A DNA stretch of 64,000 nt, from the NCBI RefSeq assembly GCF_001017575.1, contig NZ_CP011372.1:868001-932000 (forward strand). The letters run 5' to 3'. This stretch comes from Campylobacter lari (lineage in GTDB: Bacteria; Campylobacterota; Campylobacteria; Campylobacterales; Campylobacteraceae). Within the stretch, counting starts at the first letter, position 1, and every line of letters begins with the position of its first letter. Made by a program: the position numbers and the translations under genes. Positions 44,346 to 55,578 of this stretch are shown in pieces. Under the pieces are notes generated by a model, which saw only the letters and a list, made by a program, of their open reading frames with translations, did not search any database and was not told the origin of the DNA.

Positions 44346-45556
44346 TTATAGTTTTTATCTTAACAAGCCTTGCTTTAGCTAAAGGTGAAGATAAAATCCT
44401 ACAAGCACTTATTTATGAAGAGCATGGACAATTTCAAAAAGCATGTGATATTTATACAAATTTATTTCATGAAAATAATGAAAGTATTTATTTGCAAAAG
44501 GCTTTACTTTTAGCTTTAAGTGCTAATTTAAAACAAAAAGACGAGCTTTTAAAAGCTTCTAAAGACTTTTTAGAACACACAGCTATTGCAAGATTAAATG
44601 CTTTATATTTTTTTGAAATAGGAGATTATAAACAAGCTGAAGCTATACTTTATAAACTCATTAAAGAAGAACAAGATTATAGAAATTATGAAATATTAGG
44701 CGATATTTTTGCTAAAAAAGCTTTATATACTAAAGCTTTAGAGCAATATAATCTTGCTTATAAACTTTTTGAACATGAAAATTTATTGCTTAAAATAGTT
44801 GAAGTTAATATCAAAAATAAAAATATCAACCAAGCCAAAAAAGCTTTAGAAGAATTTGTAAAAAACTCACACTGTACCCTTAAAACGTGCACCCTACTTT
44901 TAAAAATTTATCAAGAACAAAAAGATTATAAAGCAAGCATCCAAACCCTTGAAAAGCTATATAAACTCAACAATGATATTAAATATATATATGCTATGAT
45001 AGAATTACTAATACAAGAAAAAAATTATACTCAGGCTCTAAATTTAACCCAAAAATATAACATAGATCCTGATACTAAAATTTTCTTATACACACAAACA
45101 AAAGATTATGAAAAAGCTTATGAAATAGCTTTAAAACATTATGAACTTAGCAAAGATAAAAAATATCTTTCTATGGCAGGTGTTTTAGAATTTGAAATTC
45201 ATATGGATCCTAAAAGTAAAAAAGTCACGGACCCAAAAATTCTAGCCTCTATCATGAAAAAATTTGAACAAAGCGTAGATGTGCGCAGTGATGCTTTATA
45301 TCAAAACTACTATGGCTATGCTTTAATTGAATATGATATTGATATAGCCAAAGGTATAGAGTTAGTAGGCTGGGCGCTTGAACAAGAACCACAAAATCTT
45401 TACTATCTTGATTCTTTGGCTTGGGGGTATTATAAACTTAAAGATTGCAAAAAGGCTTATGAAATTTTGCAAAAAACACTGCATGATAAAGAATTTTCAA
45501 GCTCAGATGAAAGTAAAGAACATTTAAAGGCCATCGAAAAATGTTTAAAGCAATAG
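44321..45556 (+). CDS. Exported TPR-repeat protein
   Basis: 411 residues. A signal peptide or anchor (LLSLIIVFILTSLALAKG) is followed by multiple tetratricopeptide-like helical pairs rich in Y, A and L (for example NYEILGDIFAKKALYTKALEQYNLAYKLF). The protein likely sits in the periplasm or on the membrane and scaffolds other proteins; partners unknown. It begins 25 bases inside the YkgJ gene, and a GGAG lies 13 bases upstream. Confidence 0.85.
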   Translation: MYRGLLSLIIVFILTSLALAKGEDKILQALIYEEHGQFQKACDIYTNLFHENNESIYLQKALLLALSANLKQKDELLKASKDFLEHTAIARLNALYFFEIGDYKQAEAILYKLIKEEQDYRNYEILGDIFAKKALYTKALEQYNLAYKLFEHENLLLKIVEVNIKNKNINQAKKALEEFVKNSHCTLKTCTLLLKIYQEQKDYKASIQTLEKLYKLNNDIKYIYAMIELLIQEKNYTQALNLTQKYNIDPDTKIFLYTQTKDYEKAYEIALKHYELSKDKKYLSMAGVLEFEIHMDPKSKKVTDPKILASIMKKFEQSVDVRSDALYQNYYGYALIEYDIDIAKGIELVGWALEQEPQNLYYLDSLAWGYYKLKDCKKAYEILQKTLHDKEFSSSDESKEHLKAIEKCLKQ

Positions 45557-46143
45557 ATTTAAAAAATCATTTTTCAAAAACACAAAAAATTCTTGAAAGT
45601 AAAAAAGAAATTTTTCCTTATGATATGTTAGGCAGAAGTCTAGCTTCTAATGCCTTTTATCCTAAAGATATTTACACACTTTTACTTGAAGGAAAACTTT
45701 CGCATTTTTTATATTCTAAAGATTTAAATTTTGATCATGAAAATTTTGATGCCATCATCTTACCAACAAGCCCTTTGCTTAACCAAGACATACAAAATTT
45801 AAGCCTTTTTAGGCGTTATCATGAAAAACCTATTGTGCAATTTGATTTTATTTTTGATGAATATCAAATTTTAGAAAGCTTAGTATATGGGGCTGATGCA
45901 TTTATTGTATTTCCTAAAATGCTAAAAACCATGCAACTAAAAAAACTTTATAATTTTGCAATACACCTTGGTTTAGAAGCCATTTTTTACCTTGAAAGCA
46001 AAAGTGATCTTAATAATGCTATTTTAGCTGGAGCTAGAATTTTTTTACTAGAAGATGAAAAGCTATTACCTTTGATACCAAAAAATAAAGCTCTTATAAG
46101 TAAAAATATTAAAAATCTACATGCTTGCATAAAGGAGAGTTGA
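45541..46143 (+). CDS. Degenerate indole-3-glycerol-phosphate-synthase-like (TrpC-fold) protein
   Basis: 200 residues. The stretch KPIVQFDFIFDEYQILESLVYGADAF (97-122, split here for reading: KPIVQFDFIFDEYQ then ILESLVYGADA) matches the TrpC segment PVLRKDFI.D.YQI.E....GADA, and LYNFAIHLGLEAIFYLES (136-153) matches the LGLE.LVEVH strand. The catalytic lysine of KDFI is phenylalanine here and the EVH glutamate region is changed; the protein is also short of the usual 250-260. It is thus probably a non-tryptophan-pathway paralog, possibly a binding protein. It overlaps the TPR gene by 16 bases and the HIT gene by one. Confidence 0.65.
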   Translation: MFKAIDLKNHFSKTQKILESKKEIFPYDMLGRSLASNAFYPKDIYTLLLEGKLSHFLYSKDLNFDHENFDAIILPTSPLLNQDIQNLSLFRRYHEKPIVQFDFIFDEYQILESLVYGADAFIVFPKMLKTMQLKKLYNFAIHLGLEAIFYLESKSDLNNAILAGARIFLLEDEKLLPLIPKNKALISKNIKNLHACIKES

Positions 46144-46631
46144 TGGAGTATTTATACGCACCTTGGAGGGATGTATATTTTAACAATAAAGATAAAAATT
46201 TTTGCCCTTTTTGTCATTGTAAGCATGAACTTAATGAAGATGAAAAACTTGGGGTGATTTTTAGAGCTAAAGAATGTTTTGGCATTATGAATAAATACCC
46301 TTATAGTCCGGGTCATTTTATGATTATCCCTTATGAGCATTTAGAAAATATAGAAGATTTAAGCGCTGATACATGGCTAGAAATTAGCCATTTTGTACGT
46401 ATTGGAGTTAAAATTTTAAAAGAAAACTTTCATGCTAAGGGTGTTAATATAGGTATGAATTTAGGCAGTGCAGCAGGAGCTGGCATAGCACCGCATTGTC
46501 ATTATCATTTAATCCCAAGATGGCAAGGCGATACAAATTTTATCACTACCATAGGACAAACTAGAGTTTGTGGGAGTGATTTAGAAAAAGTTTATACCAC
46601 CTTATGTAAAGCTTTTAAAGACTATGTATAA
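46143..46631 (+). CDS. HIT family nucleotide hydrolase/transferase
   Basis: 162 residues from the ATG at 46143, which forms TGATG with the previous stop and has AAGGAG seven bases upstream. The histidine triad is in APHCHYHLIPRW (HxHxH). N-terminal FCPFCH contributes to a possible zinc site, as in Ap4A phosphorylase-like HIT proteins. It hydrolyses nucleoside phosphoramidates or dinucleoside polyphosphates. Overlaps mnmH by eight bases. Confidence 0.92.
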   Translation: MEYLYAPWRDVYFNNKDKNFCPFCHCKHELNEDEKLGVIFRAKECFGIMNKYPYSPGHFMIIPYEHLENIEDLSADTWLEISHFVRIGVKILKENFHAKGVNIGMNLGSAAGAGIAPHCHYHLIPRWQGDTNFITTIGQTRVCGSDLEKVYTTLCKAFKDYV

Positions 46632-47607
46632 AGAAGTTGATTTTGAAAATTTTTTAAAATTTAATTTTGATCTTTTAATTGATGCAAGAAGCCCCAAAGA
46701 ATACAAACTTGCTCATATAAAATCTGCACAAAATTACTACGCACTCAATGATAATGAATTTGAAGAAATAGGCACACTTTATAAGAAAAATAAAGGCTTA
46801 GCTAAAGCAAAAGGCGCAAGTTATATTTGTAAAAATATGAGTGAGCATATTAATAAAATTTATCAAAATTATAAAATAGGCTCTTTGGTGGGAATTTATT
46901 GCGCAAGAGGTGGTAAAAGATCAAAAGCCATTGCTTTAATCTTAGCTGAACTTGGTTATAGGGTTGTAAGATTAGAAGGTGGATACAAAGCTTATAGAAG
47001 TTATGTGAGTGAGTTTTTTAGAAAAGATTTAAATATTGAGTTTTTATGTCTTTGTGGTAATACAGCAAGTGGCAAAAGTGATTTAATCCAAACTTTAGAT
47101 AATGCTTTAAATTTAGAAAAACTAGCCAACCACCAAGGATCAAGTTTTGGTAAAATTTATGGAGAACAACCGAGTCAAAAAGCTTTTGAAGATGAATTGT
47201 TTTATTTTTTAAAAGATTATACTTATAAAACTTGTTTTATAGAAGCTGAAAGCAGACAAATTGGAAATTTAACTATCCCGCTAAATTTATACAATAGCAT
47301 GCAAAAAGCTAAGAAAATTTGGTGTGAGTGTGATATGAATTTACGCATTCAAAGAGTTTTGAAAAACTATACTCCAATGGATAAAAAAGTATTTTATCAA
47401 TGTGTTGAAAAAATATCACCTTATATCAGCAAGGATTTTAAATTAAGACTTTGTCAAAATTATGAAGAAAATAATTTAGAACTTTGTGTAAAAATGCTTT
47501 TTGAATATTATGATAAAGTATATAAAAAACCCGTAAAAATTGATTATTTTATCAATAGTTCTAATTTAAATGAGGCTAAAAAATATCTTATGAGTTTAAA
47601 CTCATAA
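46624..47607 (+). CDS. mnmH: tRNA 2-selenouridine synthase
   Basis: 327 residues, MnmH/SelU (YbbB) length. The N-terminal rhodanese domain has LIDARSPKEYKLAHI and the active cysteine in GIYCARGGKRSKA; the C-terminal P-loop domain has CLCGNTASGKSDLIQ. It uses selenophosphate to exchange sulfur for selenium at the wobble uridine of tRNAs. With the selenoprotein at 7368, it shows a genome using selenium in two ways. Its stop lies in a palindrome shared with the convergent Pit gene. Confidence 0.94.
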   Translation: MYKEVDFENFLKFNFDLLIDARSPKEYKLAHIKSAQNYYALNDNEFEEIGTLYKKNKGLAKAKGASYICKNMSEHINKIYQNYKIGSLVGIYCARGGKRSKAIALILAELGYRVVRLEGGYKAYRSYVSEFFRKDLNIEFLCLCGNTASGKSDLIQTLDNALNLEKLANHQGSSFGKIYGEQPSQKAFEDELFYFLKDYTYKTCFIEAESRQIGNLTIPLNLYNSMQKAKKIWCECDMNLRIQRVLKNYTPMDKKVFYQCVEKISPYISKDFKLRLCQNYEENNLELCVKMLFEYYDKVYKKPVKIDYFINSSNLNEAKKYLMSLNS

Positions 47608-47610
47608 GAT
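47585..47610. terminator. Perfect 26-bp palindrome across two overlapping stop codons
   Basis: The half-site ATCTTATGAGTTT is followed directly by its exact reverse complement. It encodes the last residues of mnmH (+) and of the Pit transporter (-), whose ends overlap by six bases (47602-47607). It most likely folds as a bidirectional terminator with a small central loop. Confidence 0.6.
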
Positions 47611-49122
47611 TGTATTTACAAAGATAATAAAAATAATACTTGAAAGAATTCCAGCAACTGGTAAGGTAATCACCCATGCTAAACCAATAGGTTTCATCAT
47701 AGCCCATTTAGCATCTTTATTAAATACCCCTATACCTAAAATTGCACCAATTAAAATATGGGTTGAGCTAACTGGGATTCCAAGCTGGGTAGCTAAAAGT
47801 ATAACAATACTTGCACCAAGTTCAGCGCTAAAGCCTGTTGTTGGTTTAATTTCAGCAAGTTTTGAACCCACAGTTTGAATAACTTCTTTACCTAAAAACC
47901 AAAGCCCAATAACTAAAGCTATACCAAACATAAGCATTACAGCAAAAGGCACTGGTGAGCTAGGATTAATGGTGTTATTTTTAAGTACATCTAAAATAGC
48001 AGCAAATGGCCCAAGAGCGTTAGCTATATCATTAGCTCCATGTGAAAAAGCAAAACTTGAAGCAGTAAAAATTTGAAACCATGAAAAAATCTTTTCTATG
48101 GTCTTATTAACCTGAGTTTTTTTCATCAACCTCACGACTGCTAAAGTAACAATATAAGCAAAAATAGAAATAATCGAAACTATCCATAAATTTTGCATTA
48201 CATCTAAAGTAGAAACATTATTTAAACCCTTAAATAAAAACATAGAAGCAATAGTCAATGCACCTACACCTGCTATTAAAGGAACATGAAATTTCATTCT
48301 TGAGAAAACATCTATGTTTTTTTCTTTTTCTTTTAACTCTTTGATTTTTAACTTATATTCACTTCTTTTTTCATCATCATCTAAAACAATAGCACTAAGT
48401 TCTTTGATTTGCTCTTCTTGGCTTTTGTTTTTTAAATTTTTAAAATATTCTTCTTTAAATGCTTTTTTTTCTTTTTTGATTTCTTTTACCACAAGAGTTA
48501 TTTCTTCTGATGGCTTTAGGATTTTTTTATAAATATAAGCATAAATTAAATACGCTACAAGCCCGCCAAGCAAAGGCGAAATAACCCAACTCATAGCTAT
48601 TTTATAAATACCATTCCAATTTACCATAGATAATGCTTGATCTTGATCAAAAAATACAAAGCCCATAGCAATACTTGAACCTACAATACCTCCTATAATA
48701 CTATGAGTAGTAGAAACTGGAAGTCCTTTTTTAGTTGCTACAAAAAGCCAAATTCCTGAACTTAGCAAAGCTGAGAGCATTACGCATACAAATACCATAG
48801 GATTAATCCCATCAGGTAAAACTACTATACCACTTCTTATAGTATTTGTTACTTCTCCTCCTGCAAATACAGCCCCACTTAATTCAAATACCGCTGCAAT
48901 AATCAAAGCTTGTTTTATAGTAACTGTTTTAGCACCCACGCTAGTACCAAATGAATTTGCAACATCATTACCACCGACATTAAAGGCCATGAAAATACCA
49001 AATACGCTAGCAAGGATAAATAATATCATGGAATTATTAGGAATATAATTATACCCCCAAACAAAAAAGCATAAAACACTCACAATAAAAATAAAAAATG
49101 CAATAGCATTATCTTTACTCAA
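47602..49122 (-). CDS. Pit-type inorganic phosphate transporter
   Basis: 506 residues. Both halves of the PHO4 repeat carry their signature: FNVGGNDVANSFGTSVGAK and SHGANDIANALGPFA, with STTHSIIGG and SSTHILIGA. A charged cytoplasmic loop of about 90 residues separates them, usual in PitA-like proteins. It imports metal phosphate with protons. The start is TTG, five bases after AAGGAG; the nearby ATG is out of frame. Confidence 0.92.
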   Translation of the reverse strand: MSKDNAIAFFIFIVSVLCFFVWGYNYIPNNSMILFILASVFGIFMAFNVGGNDVANSFGTSVGAKTVTIKQALIIAAVFELSGAVFAGGEVTNTIRSGIVVLPDGINPMVFVCVMLSALLSSGIWLFVATKKGLPVSTTHSIIGGIVGSSIAMGFVFFDQDQALSMVNWNGIYKIAMSWVISPLLGGLVAYLIYAYIYKKILKPSEEITLVVKEIKKEKKAFKEEYFKNLKNKSQEEQIKELSAIVLDDDEKRSEYKLKIKELKEKEKNIDVFSRMKFHVPLIAGVGALTIASMFLFKGLNNVSTLDVMQNLWIVSIISIFAYIVTLAVVRLMKKTQVNKTIEKIFSWFQIFTASSFAFSHGANDIANALGPFAAILDVLKNNTINPSSPVPFAVMLMFGIALVIGLWFLGKEVIQTVGSKLAEIKPTTGFSAELGASIVILLATQLGIPVSSTHILIGAILGIGVFNKDAKWAMMKPIGLAWVITLPVAGILSSIIFIIFVNTIL

Positions 49123-49168
49123 GCATTCTCCTTAAGAATTTATTTTAATGAATTAATTTTAGTAACTT

Positions 49169-51042
<1,874 letters not shown>

Positions 51043-51088
51043 TTATAAGTTTTTTGCTATTATACTTTAATTTTTTTAAGGAGAGCTA

Positions 51089-52048
51089 GTGTTAGGTATT
51101 GATATGGGTTCAAATACATTAAGAGCTGTTTTAATGGATGAGAATTTTAATAAATTAAAAAGCGAAGAATTTATCATAGGGGCAGCTAAAAATATGCAAA
51201 ATGATATCATTAGTGATGAAGCCATAGAAAGAATTTTTAGCGCTTTAAAAATCTTAAAAGAAAAAAATTATGACTTAAGTCAAGCCAAAGCAGTCGCCAC
51301 AGCTGCTTTTAGAAAAGCAAAAAATACTGAGTTTATTTTTGAAAAAATTCAAAAAGAATTTAAACTTGATGTAAAATTAATCGATGCAAAAACAGAAGCA
51401 AAACTAAGTATTTTAGGTATGCAAGAGCGTCTTAAAGCCCTTAAGCTTTTTAGAAAAGACCTAAACTATTGTGATTTAGGTGGTGCTTCTTGTGAAATTT
51501 CAAATGAAAAGTTTAGCAAAAGTTATGATTTTGGAATTATTAGTTTTTATGAAAGAATGCATTTTAAAGCTATAAAACCAAGTGCTTATGTAAGATTTTT
51601 TAAAAAATATCCACAAAATCTTATGCGTATTAAAGATGAAAAATTAAAAATTCATCTAAGCCCCTATCCTACGCATTTAAAACAACTTGCCTTAAAAGCT
51701 TTTAATCTTAGTAAAAATATAAAATTAAAAGGGAATTTTTTCATACTAAATTCAGGAGTACCCACCACACTTTGTGCTTATAAACAAAACATAAAATACA
51801 AAGATTACCTAGAAGAAAGTGTAAATGGTAAAATACTCAAACGCAAAGATTTTTTTGATTTTGCATTAAAAATTTGGAATTTAGAACAAGAAAAAGCTAA
51901 AATTTATCTTGGAGAAAATAGAAAAAAATACCTCATAGCAGGCTCAATGATACTTTTTGCTTTATTTAATAAGCAAAAGCTCATTGTGATTGATGATGGT
52001 GTTAGAGAAGGTGTGTGTATAGCACATTTTAAAAATATCAAATTTTAA
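51089..52048 (+). CDS. Ppx/GppA-family phosphatase
   Basis: 319 residues. The actin-like ATPase phosphate loop LGIDMGSNTLRAVLMD at the N terminus, TAAFRKAKNTEFIF, and YCDLGGASCEIS (phosphate 2). It likely cleaves polyphosphate or pppGpp. Shorter than the 500-residue E. coli enzymes, since the HD domain is missing; this is common in Campylobacter. GTG start with AAGGAGAG upstream. Confidence 0.9.
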   Translation: MLGIDMGSNTLRAVLMDENFNKLKSEEFIIGAAKNMQNDIISDEAIERIFSALKILKEKNYDLSQAKAVATAAFRKAKNTEFIFEKIQKEFKLDVKLIDAKTEAKLSILGMQERLKALKLFRKDLNYCDLGGASCEISNEKFSKSYDFGIISFYERMHFKAIKPSAYVRFFKKYPQNLMRIKDEKLKIHLSPYPTHLKQLALKAFNLSKNIKLKGNFFILNSGVPTTLCAYKQNIKYKDYLEESVNGKILKRKDFFDFALKIWNLEQEKAKIYLGENRKKYLIAGSMILFALFNKQKLIVIDDGVREGVCIAHFKNIKF

Positions 52049-52058
52049 AGGAGAAAAA

Positions 52059-52502
52059 ATGAGTTTAAAAGATCAAATTTTAGAAGATATCAAAGAAGCT
52101 ATGCGTAATAAAGATGATTTTAAAAGAAACACTTTAAGAACGCTTAATGCTAGCTTTAAACAAATAGAAGTTGATGAGAGAATTGCGCTTAGTGATGAAA
52201 GAATATACAAAATCATTGCGAGTGAGATTAAAAAACGAAATGAAGCAGCTTTGGCTTTTTCTAAAGGCTCTAGAGAAGATTTAGCACAAAAAGAACTCCA
52301 AGAAGTAGCTATTTTAAGTGCTTATTTGCCAAAACAACTTAGCGATGAGGAATTAGAAAGCGAGCTAAAAAAACTTATAGATAAATTACAAATTAGCTCT
52401 TTAAAAGAACAAGGTATTTTGATGAAAGAAGCTAAAGCAGCTTTTGGCGCAAGCGTTGATGGTAAAAGACTTAATGAAATGGTAAGAAAGCTTTTAGTAT
52501 GA
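52059..52502 (+). CDS. GatB/YqeY domain protein
   Basis: 147 residues, the free-standing YqeY form: LKDQILEDIKEAMRNKDDFKRNTLRTL, EIKKRNEAALAFSKGSREDLA and LPKQLSDEELE are family-typical. It resembles the tRNA-binding tail of GatB and may act in tRNA-dependent amidation; function not proven. AAAGGAG precedes the ATG. Its stop overlaps the nuclease start (ATGA). Confidence 0.9.
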   Translation: MSLKDQILEDIKEAMRNKDDFKRNTLRTLNASFKQIEVDERIALSDERIYKIIASEIKKRNEAALAFSKGSREDLAQKELQEVAILSAYLPKQLSDEELESELKKLIDKLQISSLKEQGILMKEAKAAFGASVDGKRLNEMVRKLLV

Positions 52503-53152
52503 AAAAAGTTTTAACACTTTGCGCCTTAGCTTTAAGCTCTTTTGCTTATACTCAATATGAATTACATCCTAGCTTTAAAGCTTATTTTAAAGACTGTTCT
52601 TTATTGATGGATAAATATTATTATATTAATTGTTATGATTATAATTATAAAGGTACTAAGGCTATTGCTTATAAACTAGAGGCTAAAATTTTAAATCAAG
52701 GACACATCAAAAAACGCCCAAGATTTCAAGAAGATACCAATATACCTAAAAAATATAGAACTTATTGGGAGGATTATCTAAGAAGTGGTTATACAAGAGG
52801 GCATGTCGTGCCAAATCAATCCATGAATGCGACCCCACAAGCCCAACTTAGCACTTTTTTAATGAGCAACATAACTCCACAAAAAAAAGATATTAATGCA
52901 GAAATTTGGAATGAAATCGAACAAAGAGAAAGATATTTAGCAAAGAAAAATAAAGAATTAGAAGTCTTAAATTTAGTACTTTATGATGATAAGCCAAAAC
53001 GCATTAAAAACAACATAGCCATTCCTAGTTTTTATGTCAAAATTCTTAAGGCTAAAAATTTCAGCGAATGTTATAAAGTGCCAAATAATGATAATTTTGC
53101 AAGATTTGATAGAAATTATTTTAAGGAAGATTGTAAAAAATATATTGATTAA
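52499..53152 (+). CDS. Secreted DNA/RNA non-specific endonuclease (NucA-like)
   Basis: 217 residues. A signal peptide (MKKVLTLCALALSSFA) leads to the beta-beta-alpha-metal nuclease core TRGHVVPNQSM and the metal-site asparagine segment MSNITPQKKDINAEIWNEIE. The first residue of the classical DRGH is threonine here, while the catalytic His and Arg-Gly are kept. C. jejuni has a related surface/periplasmic nuclease that affects DNA uptake and biofilm. Translationally coupled to yqeY. Confidence 0.9.
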   Translation: MKKVLTLCALALSSFAYTQYELHPSFKAYFKDCSLLMDKYYYINCYDYNYKGTKAIAYKLEAKILNQGHIKKRPRFQEDTNIPKKYRTYWEDYLRSGYTRGHVVPNQSMNATPQAQLSTFLMSNITPQKKDINAEIWNEIEQRERYLAKKNKELEVLNLVLYDDKPKRIKNNIAIPSFYVKILKAKNFSECYKVPNNDNFARFDRNYFKEDCKKYID

Positions 53153-53178
53153 ACTAGAAGCAACAAGGCTTCTAGTTT
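53151..53178. terminator. Bidirectional terminator between the nuclease and dnaK
   Basis: AAACTAGAAGC (53151-53161) and GCTTCTAGTTT (53168-53178), 11 bp, loop AACAAG. Starts in the nuclease stop; AGTTTTTAC follows on +. The dnaK stop lies five bases further. Confidence 0.8.
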
Positions 53179-53183
53179 AGTTT

Positions 53184-55046
53184 TTACTCAACTTCAGCAT
53201 CGATTACATCATCGTCTTTTTTCTTTTGAGCGTTTGGTTCTTCTTTTTTGTACATATTTTCTGCTAATTTATGAGAAACTTCACTTAAAGCTTTCATTTT
53301 GCTTTCAATTTCTTCTTTAGAAGCATTGGCATTTTTCAATGTCTCTTTTAACTCATCTAAAGCTTTTTGAATATTTGCTTTATCATCATCACCTACTTTA
53401 TCTCCAAGCTCACTTAAAGATTTTTCTACTTGATGTACTAAGCTATCAGCAGCATTTCTAGCTTCTACCGCTTCTTTGCGTTTTCTATCTTCTTCTTTGT
53501 GAAGCTCTGCATCTTTTACCATGTTGTTGATTTCTTCTTCACTTAATCCACTTGAGCCTGTGATTTTAATCTCTTGAGCTTTACCTGTAGCTTTATCTTT
53601 TGCACTAACTGTTAAAATACCATTTGCATCAATATCAAAAGTTACTTCAATTTGTGGCATACCGCGAGGTGCTGGTGGAATTCCTTCAAGATTGAAATTT
53701 CCTAAAGATTTATTATCACGGCTAAATTCTCTCTCACCTTGTAAAACATTGATAGTAACTGCGCTTTGGTTATCTTCAGCAGTTGAGAAAACTTGCTCTT
53801 TTTTAGTTGGTATAGTTGTACCTTTTTCGATGATTTTAGTCATCACCCCACCTAAAGTTTCAATACCCAAAGAAAGTGGAGTAACATCAAGCAATAATAC
53901 ATCTTTAACATCACCTTTAATAACCGCACCTTGAATTGCCGCACCTATTGCAACAACTTCATCAGGATTTACTGATTTATTAAGCTCTTTTCCAAAAGCT
54001 TTTTTAACTTCTTCTTGTACCAGTGGAACACGAGTAGAACCGCCCACCATAACGATTTCTTTTACTTCATTTTTGTCAAGCCCTGCATCTTTTACTACTT
54101 CGTTAATTTTACTAATAGTTTCAGCAACTAAACCATCAATCATACTTTCAAATTTAGCTCTTGTTAGAGTTTTAGTTAAGTGTTTTGGACCACTTGCATC
54201 AGCTGTGATAAATGGTAAGTTAATATTAGTTTCATTAGCTGAACTTAATTCTTTTTTAGCATTTTCAGCTGCTTCTTTTAATCTTTGTAAAGCCATTACA
54301 TCGTTTTTAAGATCAATACCTGTTTCATCTTTAAACTCATTTGCTAAAAAGTCGATTAATTTATTATCAAAATCATCACCACCTAAAAATGCATTACCAC
54401 CAGTTGCTAAAACTTCTACAACATTATCACCTGTTTCAAGCACAGTAACATCAAATGTACCACCACCTAAATCATAAACTACAATTTTTTCACTTTCTTT
54501 TTTATCAAGTCCGTAAGCCAAAGCTGCTGCAGTTGGTTCGTTGATAATTCTTAATACATTCAATCCTGCAATTTGCCCTGCTTCTTTTGTAGCTTTTCTT
54601 TGTGCATCATTAAAATACGCAGGAACAGTAATAACCGCATCTTCTACTTTTTCACCCAAGAAAGCCTCTGCATCTTCTTTTAATTTCATTAAAACTTTTG
54701 CTGAAATTTCTTGTGGAGTATAAATTTTACCTGCTATTTCAATCGCACAAGCTCCATTTCTTTCTGTAATATGATAAGGTAAGCGATTTTTAGCTTCTTT
54801 TGCTGCTTCTTCATTGATCATTAAACCCATAATTCTTTTTATAGAATAAATAGTTTTTTCAGGATTAGTCACAGCTTGACGCTTAGCGCTATCTCCAACT
54901 AAAACTTCTCCCTTATCTGTAAAAGCAACTACCGAAGGAGTAGTATTTTTACCTTCTTTATTTGGGATAACTTTACTCTCACCTCTTTCATACACACTCA
55001 CACAAGAATTTGTTGTACCTAAATCTATACCTATAACTTTTGCCAT
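53184..55046 (-). CDS. dnaK: Chaperone DnaK (Hsp70)
   Basis: 620 residues. The ATPase starts [31 protein letters not shown], and [12 protein letters not shown]; the substrate domain includes [13 protein letters not shown] and [11 protein letters not shown]; it ends in an acidic DVIDAEVE tail. It folds proteins with DnaJ and the GrpE encoded upstream. AAAAAGGATT precedes the ATG. Last of the hrcA-grpE-dnaK operon. Confidence 0.98.
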   Translation of the reverse strand: MAKVIGIDLGTTNSCVSVYERGESKVIPNKEGKNTTPSVVAFTDKGEVLVGDSAKRQAVTNPEKTIYSIKRIMGLMINEEAAKEAKNRLPYHITERNGACAIEIAGKIYTPQEISAKVLMKLKEDAEAFLGEKVEDAVITVPAYFNDAQRKATKEAGQIAGLNVLRIINEPTAAALAYGLDKKESEKIVVYDLGGGTFDVTVLETGDNVVEVLATGGNAFLGGDDFDNKLIDFLANEFKDETGIDLKNDVMALQRLKEAAENAKKELSSANETNINLPFITADASGPKHLTKTLTRAKFESMIDGLVAETISKINEVVKDAGLDKNEVKEIVMVGGSTRVPLVQEEVKKAFGKELNKSVNPDEVVAIGAAIQGAVIKGDVKDVLLLDVTPLSLGIETLGGVMTKIIEKGTTIPTKKEQVFSTAEDNQSAVTINVLQGEREFSRDNKSLGNFNLEGIPPAPRGMPQIEVTFDIDANGILTVSAKDKATGKAQEIKITGSSGLSEEEINNMVKDAELHKEEDRKRKEAVEARNAADSLVHQVEKSLSELGDKVGDDDKANIQKALDELKETLKNANASKEEIESKMKALSEVSHKLAENMYKKEEPNAQKKKDDDVIDAEVE

Positions 55047-55068
55047 TTTTAATCCTTTTTATTAAATT

Positions 55069-55578
55069 TTATTTTGCAACACTAACTTTTGCTGATCTAA
55101 TCACTCTATCATTCATCATATAGCCCTTTTGTAAAATTTGGACGATATGATTGCTTTCATGATCAGCGCTTTCAACATGAAACATCGCTTCATGTAAATT
55201 TGGATCAAACTCACCATTTGCTTCTATAACTTTAACCATATGTTTTTCAAGTTTTTTCAAAAGCAAGTCTAAAGTGTTTTGAACCCCTTCTTTGATTTTT
55301 AAACTTAATTCATCATTAGCTTCTACATTAATAGCCGCCTCTAATGCATCAACTACATCAAGCAAATCTTTAGCAAAACTTTCATTTGCATAAATTGTTG
55401 CTGAAATTTTTTCTTTTTCCATTCTTTTTTTAATATTTTCAAATTCAGCATTTGCTCTTAAATAAGTATCTTTTAACTCATTATACTCTGCTTGAAGTTT
55501 TTCTAATTCATTGTTTTGATTTTCTGAATTTTCCACTGCTTCTTCTTGCATTTGCTCATTTTGCTTTTCTTCGCTCAC
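55069..55578 (-). CDS. grpE: Nucleotide exchange factor GrpE
   Basis: 169 residues. A charged N-terminal helix, then [17 protein letters not shown], and the beta-domain signature [21 protein letters not shown]...VLQ-like [21 protein letters not shown]. The start is GTG, preceded by AAAGGAGG, overlapping the hrcA stop as GTGA. Confidence 0.95.
   Translation of the reverse strand: MSEEKQNEQMQEEAVENSENQNNELEKLQAEYNELKDTYLRANAEFENIKKRMEKEKISATIYANESFAKDLLDVVDALEAAINVEANDELSLKIKEGVQNTLDLLLKKLEKHMVKVIEANGEFDPNLHEAMFHVESADHESNHIVQILQKGYMMNDRVIRSAKVSVAK

Noticed and set aside
54073-54477. 134-residue frame antisense to dnaK
   Set aside because: Antisense shadow of a highly conserved gene; no promoter or RBS.
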